Shown: positions 47,870 through 58,323 of the stretch, in pieces
Numbering within the stretch: position 1 is the first letter of the stretch
Layout: every line of letters begins with the position of its first letter
From: Cheilinus undulatus
Taxonomy: Eukaryota; Chordata; Actinopteri; Labriformes; Labridae
Assembly: GCF_018320785.1 (NCBI RefSeq)
Contig: NC_054877.1
Coordinates: 38,896,151-38,960,150, forward strand
Length of the DNA: 64,000 nucleotides
Reading direction: 5' to 3'
Program-made: the position numbers and the translations under genes
Notes under the pieces: model-generated
Database searches by the model: none
Told to the model about the DNA's origin: nothing
The model's input: only the letters and a program-made list of their open reading frames with translations

Positions 47870-48470
47870 AGTAAATGAAAAATGCAGTTTTTCCATGATG
47901 ATTTCATTTTTCACAAGAAAAAACATCCAAATCTTCTTGGCCATATGTGAATAAGTAATTGCCCCTCTAAACCTAATAATTGGTTGTTCCACCCTTCGCA
48001 GCAACAACTGCAAGCATTTGCAATAACTGGCAGTGAGTCTTTCACATTGATGTGGAGGAATTTTGGCCCAGTCTTCTTTACAGAATTGTTTTAATTGAGC
48101 CACACTGGTGGGTTTTCCAGCTTGGGTCATGCCACGGCACCTCGATCAGATTTAAGATCGGACTTTGACTAGACCACTCCAAAACCTTCATTTTTTTTGT
48201 TAAGCCATTCGGAGGTGGACATGCTGGTATGTTTCAGATCATTGTTCCGCTGCATAACCCAAATGGGCTTGAGCTTGAGGTCACGAACTGATGGCCAGAC
48301 ATTCTCCTTCAGAATTTTCTGGTAGAGAGCAGAATTCATGGTTGCATCAATCACAGCAAGTGGTCCAGGTCCTGAAGGAGCAAAGCATCCCCAGACCATC
48401 CCACTACCACCTCCATGTTTGACATTAAAAAACAAGAATCTATGAGGCAGAATCATTCCAAAAAATGTGG
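47870..48470 (-). mobile_element. Tc1-like element, family C, 3' half
   Basis: On the minus strand, VKHGGGSGMVWGCFAPSGPG and VIDATMNSALYQKILKENVWPSVRDLKL are classic central blocks of Tc1 transposases. The QQDNDPKHTS block is altered to MQRNNDLKHTS, losing a catalytic Asp, and is followed by a C-terminal frame with stops. The end at about 47,870-47,960 (TGATTTCATTTTTCACAAG...CTTGGCCATATGTGAATAAG) matches the terminus of the plus-strand copy at 49,395. The N-terminal half is missing. Confidence 0.8.
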
Positions 48471-49394
48471 GGAAAAAAGTCAGAAATGCATTGAACAAAA
48501 ATGGCATCCTACGTAAATCTGTTTTAAATATAGATACCTGTTTCTTATACAACATACATAAAGAAGACACCAATAGTGAACTTATGAAGTCTGGTCTTAG
48601 TCTTTGCAGGGTTCCCTTTAAGACTCAAGTATGTTATTTGATGTTTTCCGTTTCTAACAGTTGGATCATTCCTCTTTTTTCTGAGTTATAGCAAACCTTT
48701 CCAAACTTTACCATCATGCTATTAATAGTACTGGTGTTGTTTTTAATTAAAAGTTCACAGAAAAAGCTGGTCACATTATTGCTGATATTATCTCTTATCT
48801 CCAGAGCAGCTCCTCCCCCCTTACTGATTATGTAAACTCAGGTGTGCTCAGGTTACAGATCAGTCCCAAAGGAATAACATTATGCTTCTTTTTTATGAGA
48901 TCTGAGCTTTGCTCTTTCAGCTTGTTAAGAAGTTCCCTCATCTAAAGGTTAAACTTTTTAAAAATCAAAGTGATAGCACCATGCTCAGGGCAGAGGAAGG
49001 CATGTGAAACAAGGAGTTTTATGAAGGTAGTGTAGGAATGAAAAGCAGGATTTATTGATCCTTTACGCTGCTGCAAACCAAACATCCATAATGAGATGTG
49101 GGCAATTATTAGTACTGGATTAACAGTCCACCTTGAACCAGTTCAAGCTTGTTTTTCTGTCACTTTTGTGTCTTGTTTCCTGGGGCACCAGACACTATCA
49201 CAAACTCATATGATATTCTTCAACTTCTAGAGGTCCACATTAGCCACCTTGTTAAAACAGTGATGTAAGAAAAATTCACATTAATAACAAGAACAATACA
49301 ACAAAGTAAAAATGTTCCTGAACAAACTTTTGTATTTAAATAATCGTTGTGTAAGATTGAAGACTGGAATGCTTCAAGGCTTGTAAAGAAAGCT
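48471..49394. other. No gene recognised
   Basis: AT-rich DNA between two half-copies of one Tc1 family in opposite orientation. No coding motif. Confidence 0.45.
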
Positions 49395-50148
49395 GTTTTT
49401 AAATGATGATTTCATTTATGAAGGGAAAAAAAAAGCCATCCAAACTTCCTGGCCCTATGTGACAAAAGGGATTGCCCCCCTTGTTAAATCAAGAATGACT
49501 GTGATTAACCACAGTTTTAGATAGCTGAGTTCAATTTCACCAGCCACACCCAGGCCTGATTACCACCAGACCTTCTGAATTCAGAAATCCCTTAAATAGA
49601 ACCTGTCTGACAAAGTGAAGTAAGCTAAAAGATCTCAGAAAGCAACACATCATGAAGAGAAACAGTTCTCTAAGGCTTTGGGACTCAAGTTAACTTCATT
49701 GAGAGCCATTATCCACAAATGGAGAAAACTTGGATCAGTGGTGAACCTTCCCAGGAGTGAGCCTACCAAAATGACTCTACGAGCACACCAACGACTCATC
49801 CAGGAGGTCTTGAAAGAACCCAGAACAACATCTAAAGACCTGCAGGTTAAGGTCAGTGTTCATGGTTCAACAACAAGAAAGAGCCTGAGCAAAAATGGCA
49901 CCCATAGGAGAGTTCCAAGCCTAAAACCACTGCTGACCAAGAACACAAAGGCTCATCTCACTTTGCCAAAACAAAAACCATCTTGTTGGACCCTAATACT
50001 TTTGGGAAATATTCTGTGGACTGATGAAACAAAATACACAGCATTTCATCAGCAGTCAAACATGGTGGCGATAGTGTGATGGTCTGGAGCTGCTTTGCTT
50101 CAGGACTTGGACCACATGCTGTAATTTATGGAACCATTAATTCTCTCT
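49395..50148 (+). mobile_element. Tc1-like element, family C, 5' half with transposase N-terminus
   Basis: The terminus (TGATTTCATTTATGAAGGG...CTTCCTGGCCCTATGTGAC) is followed by the typical leader. The open frame at 49,678-50,079 has the helix-turn-helix part (SLRAIIHKWRKLGSVVNLPRS), then RLIQEVLKEPRTTSKDLQ, and ends after ILWTDETKYTAFH, which contains the first catalytic Asp. GDSVMVWSCFASGLGPHAVIYGTINS follows in another frame. The copy stops at about 50,148, before the second catalytic residue. Confidence 0.85.
49678..50079 (+). pseudogene. Tc1-like transposase N-terminal fragment (family C)
   Basis: 133 codons without a stop: bipartite DNA-binding region (HTH, then a second helix region near residues 35-65), linker, and the first DDE motif WTDETK. 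The true start would lie about 25 codons upstream, where the frame is shifted. The catalytic second Asp and the Glu/Asp are absent, so there is no enzymatic function. It is long enough that a DNA-binding-only product is conceivable but unsupported. Confidence 0.7.
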
Positions 50149-50395
50149 AAAACAGGCCGTTAGCTGGGCGCGCACTGTGCAATTTCAAGCTCTTTGACAG
50201 TCGTGGCCGAATGTCGGCTCATACTGTGCGACTGAATCTTTAATGACGCACGAGCCCCCAGCCTGGAGGTCTGGTGGATCGTTCCTTGTCAGGTCTCTAC
50301 CCTTCAGCCTGTCCAGTTTGGGTGATCGCCCTTTGGTGCTTCCGCTGGCATAGCTCTAGGGGTCACTGAGGCATGCAAGCCCCCCACACCACCAC
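50149..50395. repeat. Unclassified repeat fragments
   Basis: GGCTCATACTGTGCGACTGAAT, CAGTTTGGGTGATCGCCC and GCATAGCTCTAGGGGTCACTGAGGCA are phrases typical of dispersed fish repeats. The last resembles the region just upstream of a LINE 3' part. No boundaries could be set. Confidence 0.4.
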
Positions 50396-50790
50396 ATGGT
50401 GTTGATCCTCCAAGGGTATGAAGAGACTAGAAGTATTCCCAGTGAATGCCTCAGACATATATGGCAGATCTTTTGGCCAAGCAAAATCTCCAGTAAGGAA
50501 CTCTGCAAGAAGACAGATACCCAGAGCATTATCGAGAAAATTACACTCAGATGGTTAAAATGGCTTGGACATGTGCTGAGAATGGAGCAGAACTGGATCA
50601 CAAAAGCCGCCTTGAGATAGACACCACCAGGCAAAAGAAAACCTGGGCAGCCCAAAACCACCTGGCTCAGAACTGTGACAGCTGAAAAAGACGAACCTGT
50701 CACGTGGGGAGGAACAACATGCTGCAAAGGACAGAATGGAGATTAAAGCCTTTTCTCTCAAAAGGGATGAAGTAGAGTAGGTAAGTTGGG
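50396..50790 (+). mobile_element. Non-LTR retrotransposon fragment (3' end of ORF2)
   Basis: The frame LRHIWQIFWPSKISSKELCKKTD, then LRWLKWLGHVLRM and, after a stop, GKRKPGQPKTTWLRTV matches the conserved region downstream of the reverse transcriptase in many LINEs (usually RLRWLGHVLRM, GKRxRGRPKxTWRR). The end is decayed (AQDRxxW-like line, then KGMK). It is 5'-truncated with stops. The clade is not assigned. Confidence 0.8.
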
Positions 50791-51290
50791 CTCAAAAACC
50801 CTTCAGTGTGGCTGAATTAAAACATTTCTGCAAAGAAAAGCGAGCCAAAACTCTTCTTTTTTTCTCTGGAAAAGAATACTTCACTTAACTTTCAGTGAAA
50901 AACATGTAAATCATTTGATTTAAATGTCACTCATTTAAAATTGAGATGGTGGTCATTTGACAGGTGCAGCTGCTGTTATTCATAAAGACAACAGTGCCAT
51001 CTTGTGGTACAAAAATATTGCATGTACAATCTGCTGGTATCTGATATCGCCTCATCAGAGAGCAGCAAATATCCTCCTCACAAAAGGACAATATCACAGA
51101 GCACACATTATCTTTTATTAAAACCATTCCTCTAGCACTTTGAATAATACTTTTCTTTTAAAAAAAAAAGTCCTTTGTAGCCTACATTTATAGATGGATA
51201 AGATATTTTCCCCACAGTTTTTACTGACCTGCATTTATAATATTTTTACTTTGCCAGGTGTATTGTCAGGGTGGTGGATGTGCTAGAAGA
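50791..51290. other. No gene recognised
   Basis: Nothing beyond short AT-rich frames. Confidence 0.45.
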
Positions 51291-51299
51291 ACAGATAAA

Positions 51300-52445
51300 C
51301 CAGCTTTTGCCTTTTTAACTATTATTTGCCCATTTTTTGTCACTTTTAACCAATTCTTGTCACTTTTTAACCCTTTTTTATGACTAAAGTCACACATTTT
51401 TGCCATTTCTTAACCATTTTTTACCACTTTTCACCAACTGTCTCCCCTTTTCACATTTTTCTTAACCCACATTAGCTGCCTTTATCCCATTTTATCCTCC
51501 GTAAACCTACTTCTAACCCATTTTTGCCACTCTGTGGACACTTTTCACCATTTATTTTAGCCACTTTCACCCATTTTGCCATTTTTCAGTTTTATTTAGC
51601 TAGTTTAATTATTTTTTCCATGACGTTGTTTAAATTCCTTTTAATTTATTCTCTTGTATCCTGAAGTTTGTGCACATGGCTTCGCTATGAAGTCTGGTAT
51701 CACTTCCCAAATGGTTTGGTAAATGTGCCCATCTACATTAGTTACATTATAAATAAAAAGGTAGAGGGAAAAATAAAAATACATTTTCATACATTATATT
51801 AAAAATAACTCTTCTTGTCACATTTTCCCATGTATAACACTGGGGGAAGTATGATTATTATATTATATATTAATATCAAATGTTATATTATATAATAAAG
51901 ATATGATTTTGTACTTTTTTGTGAATAAAGAGGGAGTTGATTTTAAAGATTAACTATAAAGGATTTTTCAGGACTTATGTGCTGCATTTTTAAATGTTGC
52001 CAAAAGTTATTGATATATATGCCAGGTTCTGATGACCCGGAAGAAAAAAATCTACTTTGCATATATTATATTGATAATAACCAATATTTTTCACATTTTC
52101 CCATCCAAAACATTGGAGGGCATGGTGACAGAACCTGGCAAGGGTTAAATTTTTTGAAAGTAATGATAATTTAATTTTTATGAGTAGAGATGGGTTTGGT
52201 TCAAAAACTAATTTTAAAAATTGTGAAAAATGTGAATGTATAGTTATTTATGGAGTGGTCTTTAAAGGCTCTAAAGGGTGTAAAAATCTAAGAGCCTTCA
52301 AAGGTGAAGCACAGTTATATTATTATGACAAATAGCAGTTTAACTTTATAATTACTGTGATTTTCCTGACTTCCATGGGCCCCCCATTTGTTTGGGTCCC
52401 TGGGAGCTCTCTCCCTTATCCCCCCTTATGGGCGGCCTTGCATAT
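51300..52445 (+). mobile_element. Non-autonomous element with TTTTGCCAC minisatellite, copy 2
   Basis: TTTTGCCACTTTT/AACCCATTTTT units fill 51,310-51,600. The following flank repeats that of the 20.75-22.17 kb copy in order: ATCCTGAAGTTTGTGCACATGG, then TTCCTGACTTCCATGGGCCCCC and CCCCTTATGGGCGGCCTTG at the end. Terminal inverted repeats are not evident. Confidence 0.65.
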
Positions 52446-52919
52446 CATAGTAGGAGTTGTAATTTCAAAATGTATGATTGGTTAATTGTAGATGGAAAAA
52501 AAAGATTGATCCAACTAGAATTACTGTTGCTTTTTGCTGCATTTAAATGTTGCTGGAGATATTAGTGTGCATATTAAGGTACATGATACATTCAGCAGTT
52601 TTTGTATTTGCCAGTATTTCCTATGTAGCCTACATGACATCACTTTTTCCTTCCGTTTGATCAAGTATTTATATCTAAGTACGCAAACGTAAAAAAAAAA
52701 ACCGTAAACGACCCAGTAGCAGTGTTATATAGTGTTTCCTTCTTCATGCTTTTTTCAGCCGAAGCTTTCCTGTCTGATAACTCTTTTAAAACTAAAACCA
52801 TAATCTTCTCATTTTCCAAGACCCTTTGACTGAATTAGAATCACATTTAACTCAATATTTCATAATAAAGATCGACAAATATAACCGTTAAATGCAGGAT
52901 TTAGAAAATTACGATGTGA
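52446..52919. other. No feature recognised upstream of the pkia promoter
   Basis: AT-rich DNA without a repeat family or frame of note. Confidence 0.45.
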
Positions 52920-53330
52920 TATGAATGCATCACGATCCTCGGTGCTTCTCAGCGCTCTCTCCTCTCATCCTTTTGTGTCTCTCGTCCAATCAGCGCTCAG
53001 CTGTGGTTTGCTGCACGCTGATTGGTGGTGAAGGAGGAAGATGCAAAGGCCATGGAGAATAGACTGGGGACTTTACAAACCACCTCACTGATGTAAATAA
53101 AATACGTAGAATATGCTCCTGTTTTGACTCGCTGTGGTGTGAAAATCCTGAGGATTTTTATCTCCTGAACTTCCGGTCAGGTCTCCCCTCGGTGTTTTTG
53201 GTCTCGTGGTGTTTGTAGTGTCGGATCCTTTGATGTGATGTCGGGCCTGTCGCGCGGGTTTGTAGGTGAAGTCACTCCCTGAAAATGTAGCTCAGAACGG
53301 ACAGAGCTCTCTCTGAAGGTAAGAAAAGGC
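52920..53330 (+). promoter_or_regulatory. pkia: CpG-rich promoter region of pkia with paired inverted CCAAT boxes
   Basis: CpG dinucleotides are much denser here than in the surrounding AT-rich DNA, about 20 in roughly 400 bases. Two CCAAT boxes lie in opposite orientation, CCAATCAGCG at 52,986-52,995 and its exact reverse complement CGCTGATTGG at 53,016-53,025. Their cores are about 35 bases apart, a spacing compatible with paired NF-Y binding. No convincing TATA box was seen, which fits a CpG-type promoter with dispersed initiation. The region leads into the non-coding exon whose donor is at 53,319. The transcription start itself cannot be placed from sequence alone. Confidence 0.6.
53040..53318 (+). 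other. pkia: Non-coding first exon (5' UTR) of pkia, 5' limit uncertain
   Basis: A strong donor, CTCTGAAG|GTAAGAAA, occurs with the intron starting at 53,319. The preceding sequence is CpG-rich and shows no conserved reading frame. The exon precedes the pkia coding exon by about 1.2 kb, and PKI genes commonly have a non-coding first exon. The 3' boundary rests on the donor match. The 5' boundary is a guess placed just after the CCAAT pair. Intron 1 would be 53,319-54,514, which is AT-rich and contains no recognised gene or element. Confidence 0.5.
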
Positions 53331-54514
53331 TGAAACGCGGATTTAGACACATTAAATGACTACATTAGTAGTTTTCGGACCCAGTTTATGTAAAATAATT
53401 CAGATATTATTGACTGAAAGGCCTTTACTATGGACAGGCGGCGAGGTTTAGCATCACATAGCCTCCTGTAGCCTACAGTGTTAAACTGTGGGAATTCAAT
53501 GATTGACCCATCTCAAGTTTTGCAATTTTGCTTGATATTAACGTAATTCTAAGTTGCCTAAATTGCTTAATAATATTAAAATGTAAAATAAGTCCAATTA
53601 CTGCCTTCCTGGGTTTTGTATAGGTATTTAACGTGCCTCAATTCATAATATGCTACTAAACTGGATTGACAGTCTTTTTTGTCACAGCTGTTTCTTATTT
53701 AAAGATAAATATGATTCTTATATTGCAAGTTGCTGATGATAAAATTGCTAAATAAAGCCTTATTTGAAATTTATTTAATCAATAACTTAATTTTGAAGGT
53801 TTCATAGTTGCTACGAAAACATGCACACCTCCACCATCTGTTTAATGTAAAATAAATAATTCAAAAACAAAGGCTTAATGAAACTACAGCTACTTGTACA
53901 GCAGAACTTGGGAAAGTCTAGAAAACAAACAGACTTACCACCTATTTTTTTGGCTATGAAGCATAAAATACTATGAAAGACACTGATCTTTAAACTTTGT
54001 GCCAACAAAAATGATTTTTTTCCTTAAAAAAAGCTCAGTCACATAGATCAGCATCTACATATTTGTGGGTTAATCCCTACCATTATCTGGTCAGAATAGT
54101 GTAATGCAAGTTAGATAGATTCAGATAGTTAAATAGTTGATTTTTTCATACTGGATTTGTTTTAACCTTTGTTCAGATAGGACAGAGAGAGTGGGTTGTG
54201 TCCAGGCCTCCTGCTTCAAGAACTGGCCTTTGTACATGGGCACAACCTAAAACCAACGTCATCTGCCCCCTTACTTGTACAGGTTTTAGCACTATTGCAA
54301 GGTATTGTTAAATCTCTTGCTGTGACAGTTCATTTTAGAGAGTGTTCATACATATTCAAAAGTAATGTATTATATAGTGGGAAGGTGCAGAATGCAGATA
54401 GGAGTTTTACTCACTTTAATGTCCTGACAGTCAGTAGTTGGAGAAGGACAGATGGAGCTCTGGTGGCCCTCTAGATGTGAGATTCGATCAATTTCACAGT
54501 TTCTCTCATCGTAG

Positions 54515-54542
54515 GTGCTAGTGTGTGGACGATGCCTGAGCG
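54515..54542 (+). other. pkia: 5' UTR part of pkia exon 2, with an upstream ATG
   Basis: A pyrimidine-rich tract ending in TAG at 54,512-54,514 is the likely acceptor, leaving 28 bases of leader before the pkia start. The leader holds an ATG at 54,532-54,534 with A at -3, at least as good a context as the pkia ATG, which has G at -3 and T at +4. The two ATGs are 11 bases apart and therefore in different frames. A secondary AG at 54,540 would, if used, remove the upstream ATG. Confidence 0.6.
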
Positions 54543-54705
54543 ATGTCTGATGTTGAGTCCACGTACGCAGACTTCATCGCCTCTGGCAGGACGGGACGCA
54601 GGAACGCTATGCACGACATCCTGCAGAGTCCCACTGACCCCGAAGGAAGAGAGCTGCCCCTCACCCTCTCTCTGTCCCAGCTGCATATCAACGCAGGAGG
54701 AGGAG
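54543..54705 (+). CDS. pkia: pkia coding exon 1: cAMP-dependent protein kinase inhibitor alpha, residues 1-54
   Basis: PKI proteins bind the free catalytic subunit of protein kinase A with high affinity, block its active site as a pseudosubstrate, and carry it out of the nucleus. This exon encodes both functional parts. It opens [15 protein letters not shown]. Phe11 matches the family's hydrophobic anchor. The pseudosubstrate GRTGRRNA is at residues 15-22, with Arg16, Arg19 and Arg20 as the basic contacts and Ala22 in place of the phospho-acceptor. The hydrophobic run [12 protein letters not shown] at 38-49 matches the CRM1-type nuclear export signal. [16 protein letters not shown] agrees with PKI-alpha and not with the beta or gamma forms. 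The start is chosen because MSDVE matches the family N-terminus. The exon ends after one base of codon 55, at GAG|GTAAAA, with phase 1. Confidence 0.95.
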
Positions 54706-55995
54706 GTAAAATAAATCTCAGTGCTGAGTTGGAATAGTCAGAAGTGTCAGTCACTGAGCTATCAGTAGATTTTTTATTTCATTTAGTACGTTAGCAATGA
54801 AAAGGCTAAATCTAAAGACTTAGAAAGATACTTAGTTCATGTTCTCATAAACCCTGCTGACAACTGGCAAAGTATTAAGGGCACACGATTACTTATAGGT
54901 CTCAGTTAAGCATAATCTTTAAAAGGCTGTATAAGCTTTATAACAAATAATTTAGATTTAAAGCTAAAGTTGTAGATTTAAATCAGACATGCTGTTAATA
55001 TAAAGGTCAAGATTAGGCCATTTTTATTGCTTCTATTTCACATTTGTCAGCAGTATCTTGGCTTCTATGACAGTTCCATTCAACACAAAGATTTTTCTAG
55101 AAAATAATTAACCTAATCTGTGTATGATCTGTTTTTTCAAGGAAAAATAGAGGCACTCTTGAATAAAAAAATAGACAAGTTTATAAATGTATGTTATCCA
55201 TCTATGTTATCAGACTTTATGCATGTTTGAGGCATATTATGTAAACCATACATGACAAGACTGTATTTAAGGCTAGAAAGCTTCATAATGAAAACAGACT
55301 TTTTGATTTTTTACTTATATCCACATTTAACGGTTGGATGTGGACTGTCTGAAGAACAACCATGAATATCAGTCATTTGACAATTCTGTCTGGACTCATC
55401 ATATCCACTTTGAGGTTTTAAAAGTGTTCATATTTTTAAACTATAAAAAAGTAAGCCAACAAACTTGCAGAATTTAAATCTTCTTTGCTTGATTCTGTAA
55501 GGACCCCAAAGGCACAACTGAAAGTACAAACTAAGCAAAATGTAAGAAAATTTCAATAACTTGACAAGGCAGATAGGATGTGTCACATAGTCTTTGCATG
55601 GAATATGTTTCATATTAGAAAACCACCCAATTAGAGTGTTTGGGAAGTCTTTGAAAAGAATATTGTGGTCTGATTGGACTAGTTTTTTGTCTGTCTCATT
55701 TATTGCTGGTCCCAGAGCATCAAAACATTCTATATGTTGTAGTGGGTTTGTGCAGCTCTGGAGTGAGTTCACCACAGTAGCTGTTACTAATGCTAACTAA
55801 TACTGGAGGCAGTTGATGAAAGCCTTCCAAAAGAGGAGCAAAACCATGGCAAGAAAAATAAATGTACTTCAGTTCTGCAGAACACTGCTGCTATGTTATA
55901 GCTATATCCAAGCTAACCATTACACTTTCTGCCGTTATTTACTAAGCTCGCAGAACAACTAAACCTACTCCACCCCAGCTACCTCCATCAAATTA

Positions 55996-56114
55996 CACTG
56001 ATTGGTCAGGTCCGATTTCAGACCTGGCACAGTCGTTTCAGATTGGAGCTTTGCAAGATGGATCTGCCTGATGACAGCTATGAAACCTGGCCAATCTACT
56101 GGCTTTGCAAGGTT
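55996..56114. repeat. pkia: Interspersed repeat in pkia intron 2, shared with 41-157
   Basis: Begins CACTGATTGGTCAGG and ends GGCTTTGCAAGGTT, like the copy at the left end of the window. Unclassified. Confidence 0.6.
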
Positions 56115-56214
56115 AACATGTCAGTGTAAAGAAAGAAACAGCCTGTTGTAACAAAATAGTTAGCTATTCTGTAGAACTTAGAAGTGTTGCTAGGCAGGCC
56201 AAACTATTTTTAAG

Positions 56215-56765
56215 GCGGAAACCCTTTTATTGATTTACTAAATCAATCGTGGTCAATATAATTTGTCTTTTTCACACAAAAAATACCAAAAATCTCTTAA
56301 ATTTCAAAGTGAAAACAGATTTATACAAAGCATTGTCAATAAAACAGAAATATGTAATGTGAAACAAGTGACTGCATAAATATTTACCCCCTTCAAGCCA
56401 GTATTTAGTAGATGCACCTTTGGCTGCAATCACAGCACTGAGTCTGTGTGGATATGTCTCAATCAGGCTTGCACATCTGGACACTACAATTTTACTCCAT
56501 TCTTCCTTGCAACATTGCTCCAGCTCTGTCAGGTTGCACAGGGATCAAGCATGAACAGACCTCTTCTTGTCCAGTCTCAAATTGTCGATTGGATTGATAT
56601 CTGGGCTTTGACTCGGCCACTCCAGAACATTCACCTTGTTGTCTTTGGACAACTTCTGTGTAGCTTTTGCTGTGTGCTCCATGTCATTGTCTTGCTGGAA
56701 AATAAATCTTCTCCCACACTGTAGTTCTCTTGCAGACTAAATAAGACTCTCCTCCAGGATTTTCG
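56215..56765 (-). mobile_element. Tc1-like element, family D copy 1, in pkia intron 2
   Basis: It aligns with 58,360-58,870: AGTGAAAACAGATTT(A/C)TACAAAG, TTCACC/TTTACCCCC-TTCAAGC, CACCTTTGGCTGCAATCACAGC. Only the 3' half (minus-strand sense) is present. It lies antisense to pkia within intron 2. Confidence 0.8.
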
Positions 56766-57050
56766 AGTGGCTTTCTCTTTGCCAATCTCCCATAAAGCTT
56801 TGACTGGTGAAGAACCCGCCTTTTTCATAAGATTTATTTTTGGCCTTTTATTATGCTTTTATGGACAGAGGAGGAAAGTGGACAGTATGGTCACTGCCAT
56901 TGATGAGCTTTGAATTCAAACTTAAGGAATCACTGAGTGATGTCACTTTGACTATGTCCATGCTTTATCCATTTATCCATTAAAAAAAAAAAAAAAACAC
57001 TTATATGTTGTTGAGAATAATCATGTCCTCCTCTCATTCTTTTTCCTCAG

Positions 57051-57124
57051 ATGGGGATGAAGCAGAGGACAGCCAGAGTTCCTCCTCCTCCATCCAGAGG
57101 GAGGCCGAGCAGAGGAATAGCTAG
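57051..57124 (+). CDS. pkia: pkia coding exon 2: C-terminal residues 55-78 and stop
   Basis: The acceptor is a long pyrimidine tract ending TTTTTCCTCAG at 57,050. Joining the single base left from the previous exon gives Asp55, followed by an acidic and Ser/Gln/Glu-rich tail (GDEAEDSQSSSSSIQ...) ending at TAG 57,122-57,124. Total length is 78 residues, against 76 for mammalian PKI-alpha. The tail has the same acidic, low-complexity character as the mammalian C-terminus, which is known to be poorly conserved and disordered. The phase-1 junction, acceptor quality and length together make this exon secure, although the tail is not diagnostic alone. Intron 2 is 2,345 bases and contains a Tc1 remnant. 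Confidence 0.88.
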
Positions 57125-57845
57125 TGTGCCATGGACTGTTGCCAGCGGACAGAGAGTTACAGGAGGTTTTCAAGCTGCCATCATCCGAAGTGGGCTGGTC
57201 GTTGGAGGGTAGAACCACAGCTACTGACATGCCTACGAGCATGGCATTGACCCTCAAAACCCAGGAAGAGGTGCTCAGCTAACTTTTGGCAGCAAAACAC
57301 AGAGGGCGCTCTCATCTTCCCATGACTCTGCTGTGCACTAGAAAAACAGACTGATGGCAGAGGTGTCTTTCACTGTTGGATAAGGCAAAGAGTCACAAAT
57401 GTAGCTCTTACTTTCAGTCTTAGTTGGATGACTGGATAAAGAAACAGAGATGTTGTGTGAGTTTTGTAGATGTGGAGGCGATAATTAAGACCACTGAGAC
57501 GTGCTGATGTGATGGCTCGCAGCGAGAGTAGCATGGTTAGTAGTGATGCTGGTAGAGATTACATTGCCAGATATTGGTATGTGCTTCCTTTTAATTGACA
57601 ATACTGCTTAGAGAACTGCACTGCAGCTGTAGTAGGGAGTAAAAATGTGCAACAACACTGAATAGAAACACTAATTTACACAAGGAAGGCTGTCTTCACT
57701 GATTCTGTTGTGTCTGGAGGACAAAACCAAGTCATAAGCGTGTGAAACTGCAGTGAAACGAATTGGTAGTGTGAGTTTTAACTAATAATACATAACCAGT
57801 GAGCATGTGAATATTTAAACTAATAAAAGATGGTGACGTGCTGTC
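57125..57845 (+). other. pkia: pkia 3' UTR with polyadenylation signal, end approximate
   Basis: The stretch after the stop codon has no coding potential. It includes a canonical AATAAA at 57,822-57,827, so cleavage is expected about 15-25 bases further on. Another AATAAA occurs at 59,662-59,667, beyond the Tc1 copy at 58,324-59,395, so a longer transcript form containing that element is possible. The 3' end is inferred from the signal only. Confidence 0.45.
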
Positions 57846-58323
57846 TTTTAAAATGGTTATACTTTAGTTTTTTACTTTTCTAATAATTGAACTATAATCA
57901 CTACTTTAAAAAGGTGGACATTTTGGAGAATATGCTTTTATTGCTGAGAGCTAAGAGGAGCATAGGTTATCTTACGATATCAAATATAAAAAGCGAGAAA
58001 GAGAAGATCTTTTCAAGCAGTGCAGACTCTAGAGATTTTTTTTTTGGTGGCAATTTTAAACTGGCCAAGACTATGTGGTCCACACATGTGATCTGATTCC
58101 ATTCACCAACAACCAGAGTCCTGACCATCAAAGCTGGAAATCTCTCACGGTCAAACCAGATTTTAAAATAGGCCTGTCAAGATGAATTGCATTAATCACA
58201 GTTGATTAAGGTTCATAATTAGTACATCACATTTTTAATGGTGATCAATAAAGTGCTTTATTGTCCCTTTTAGCACATGTTGGTTGAGCCACTTGACTTC
58301 CTGCAGCCACACTGATGTTAATA

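Larger units (their letters stand above)
54706..57050 (+). other. pkia: pkia intron 2, containing two repeat fragments
   Basis: Canonical GT at 54,706 and AG at 57,050 delimit it. It contains a repeat at 55,996-56,114 shared with the left end of the window, and a reverse-strand Tc1 remnant at about 56,215-56,765. No additional exon with a protein-like frame was seen. The frames open around 55.4-55.8 kb are AT-rich and unlike any family I recognise. Confidence 0.8.
54532..57212 (+). other. Alternative overlapping reading frame across spliced pkia (111 codons)
   Basis: From the ATG at 54,532 the frame stays open for 58 codons to the exon end at 54,705, where it is in phase 0. After splicing it continues for 53 codons from ATG-GGG-ATG at 57,051 to TAG at 57,210-57,212. 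It thus spans the whole pkia coding sequence in another frame and passes its stop. The predicted product is Pro/Arg/Ser-rich, with VPPPPSRGRPSRG in the second exon. I recognise no domain. It may be a chance frame that tunes pkia translation rather than a protein gene. Confidence 0.35.

Noticed and set aside
49678..50079. Possible host gene with an HTH domain
   Set aside because: The flanks are Tc1 termini and the frame ends inside a normal Tc1 catalytic domain, so it is a truncated transposase.
54196..54474. 92-codon frame just upstream of the pkia coding exon, considered as an extra exon
   Set aside because: It ends before the acceptor at 54,514 without a donor, and PKI proteins have no such N-terminal extension.
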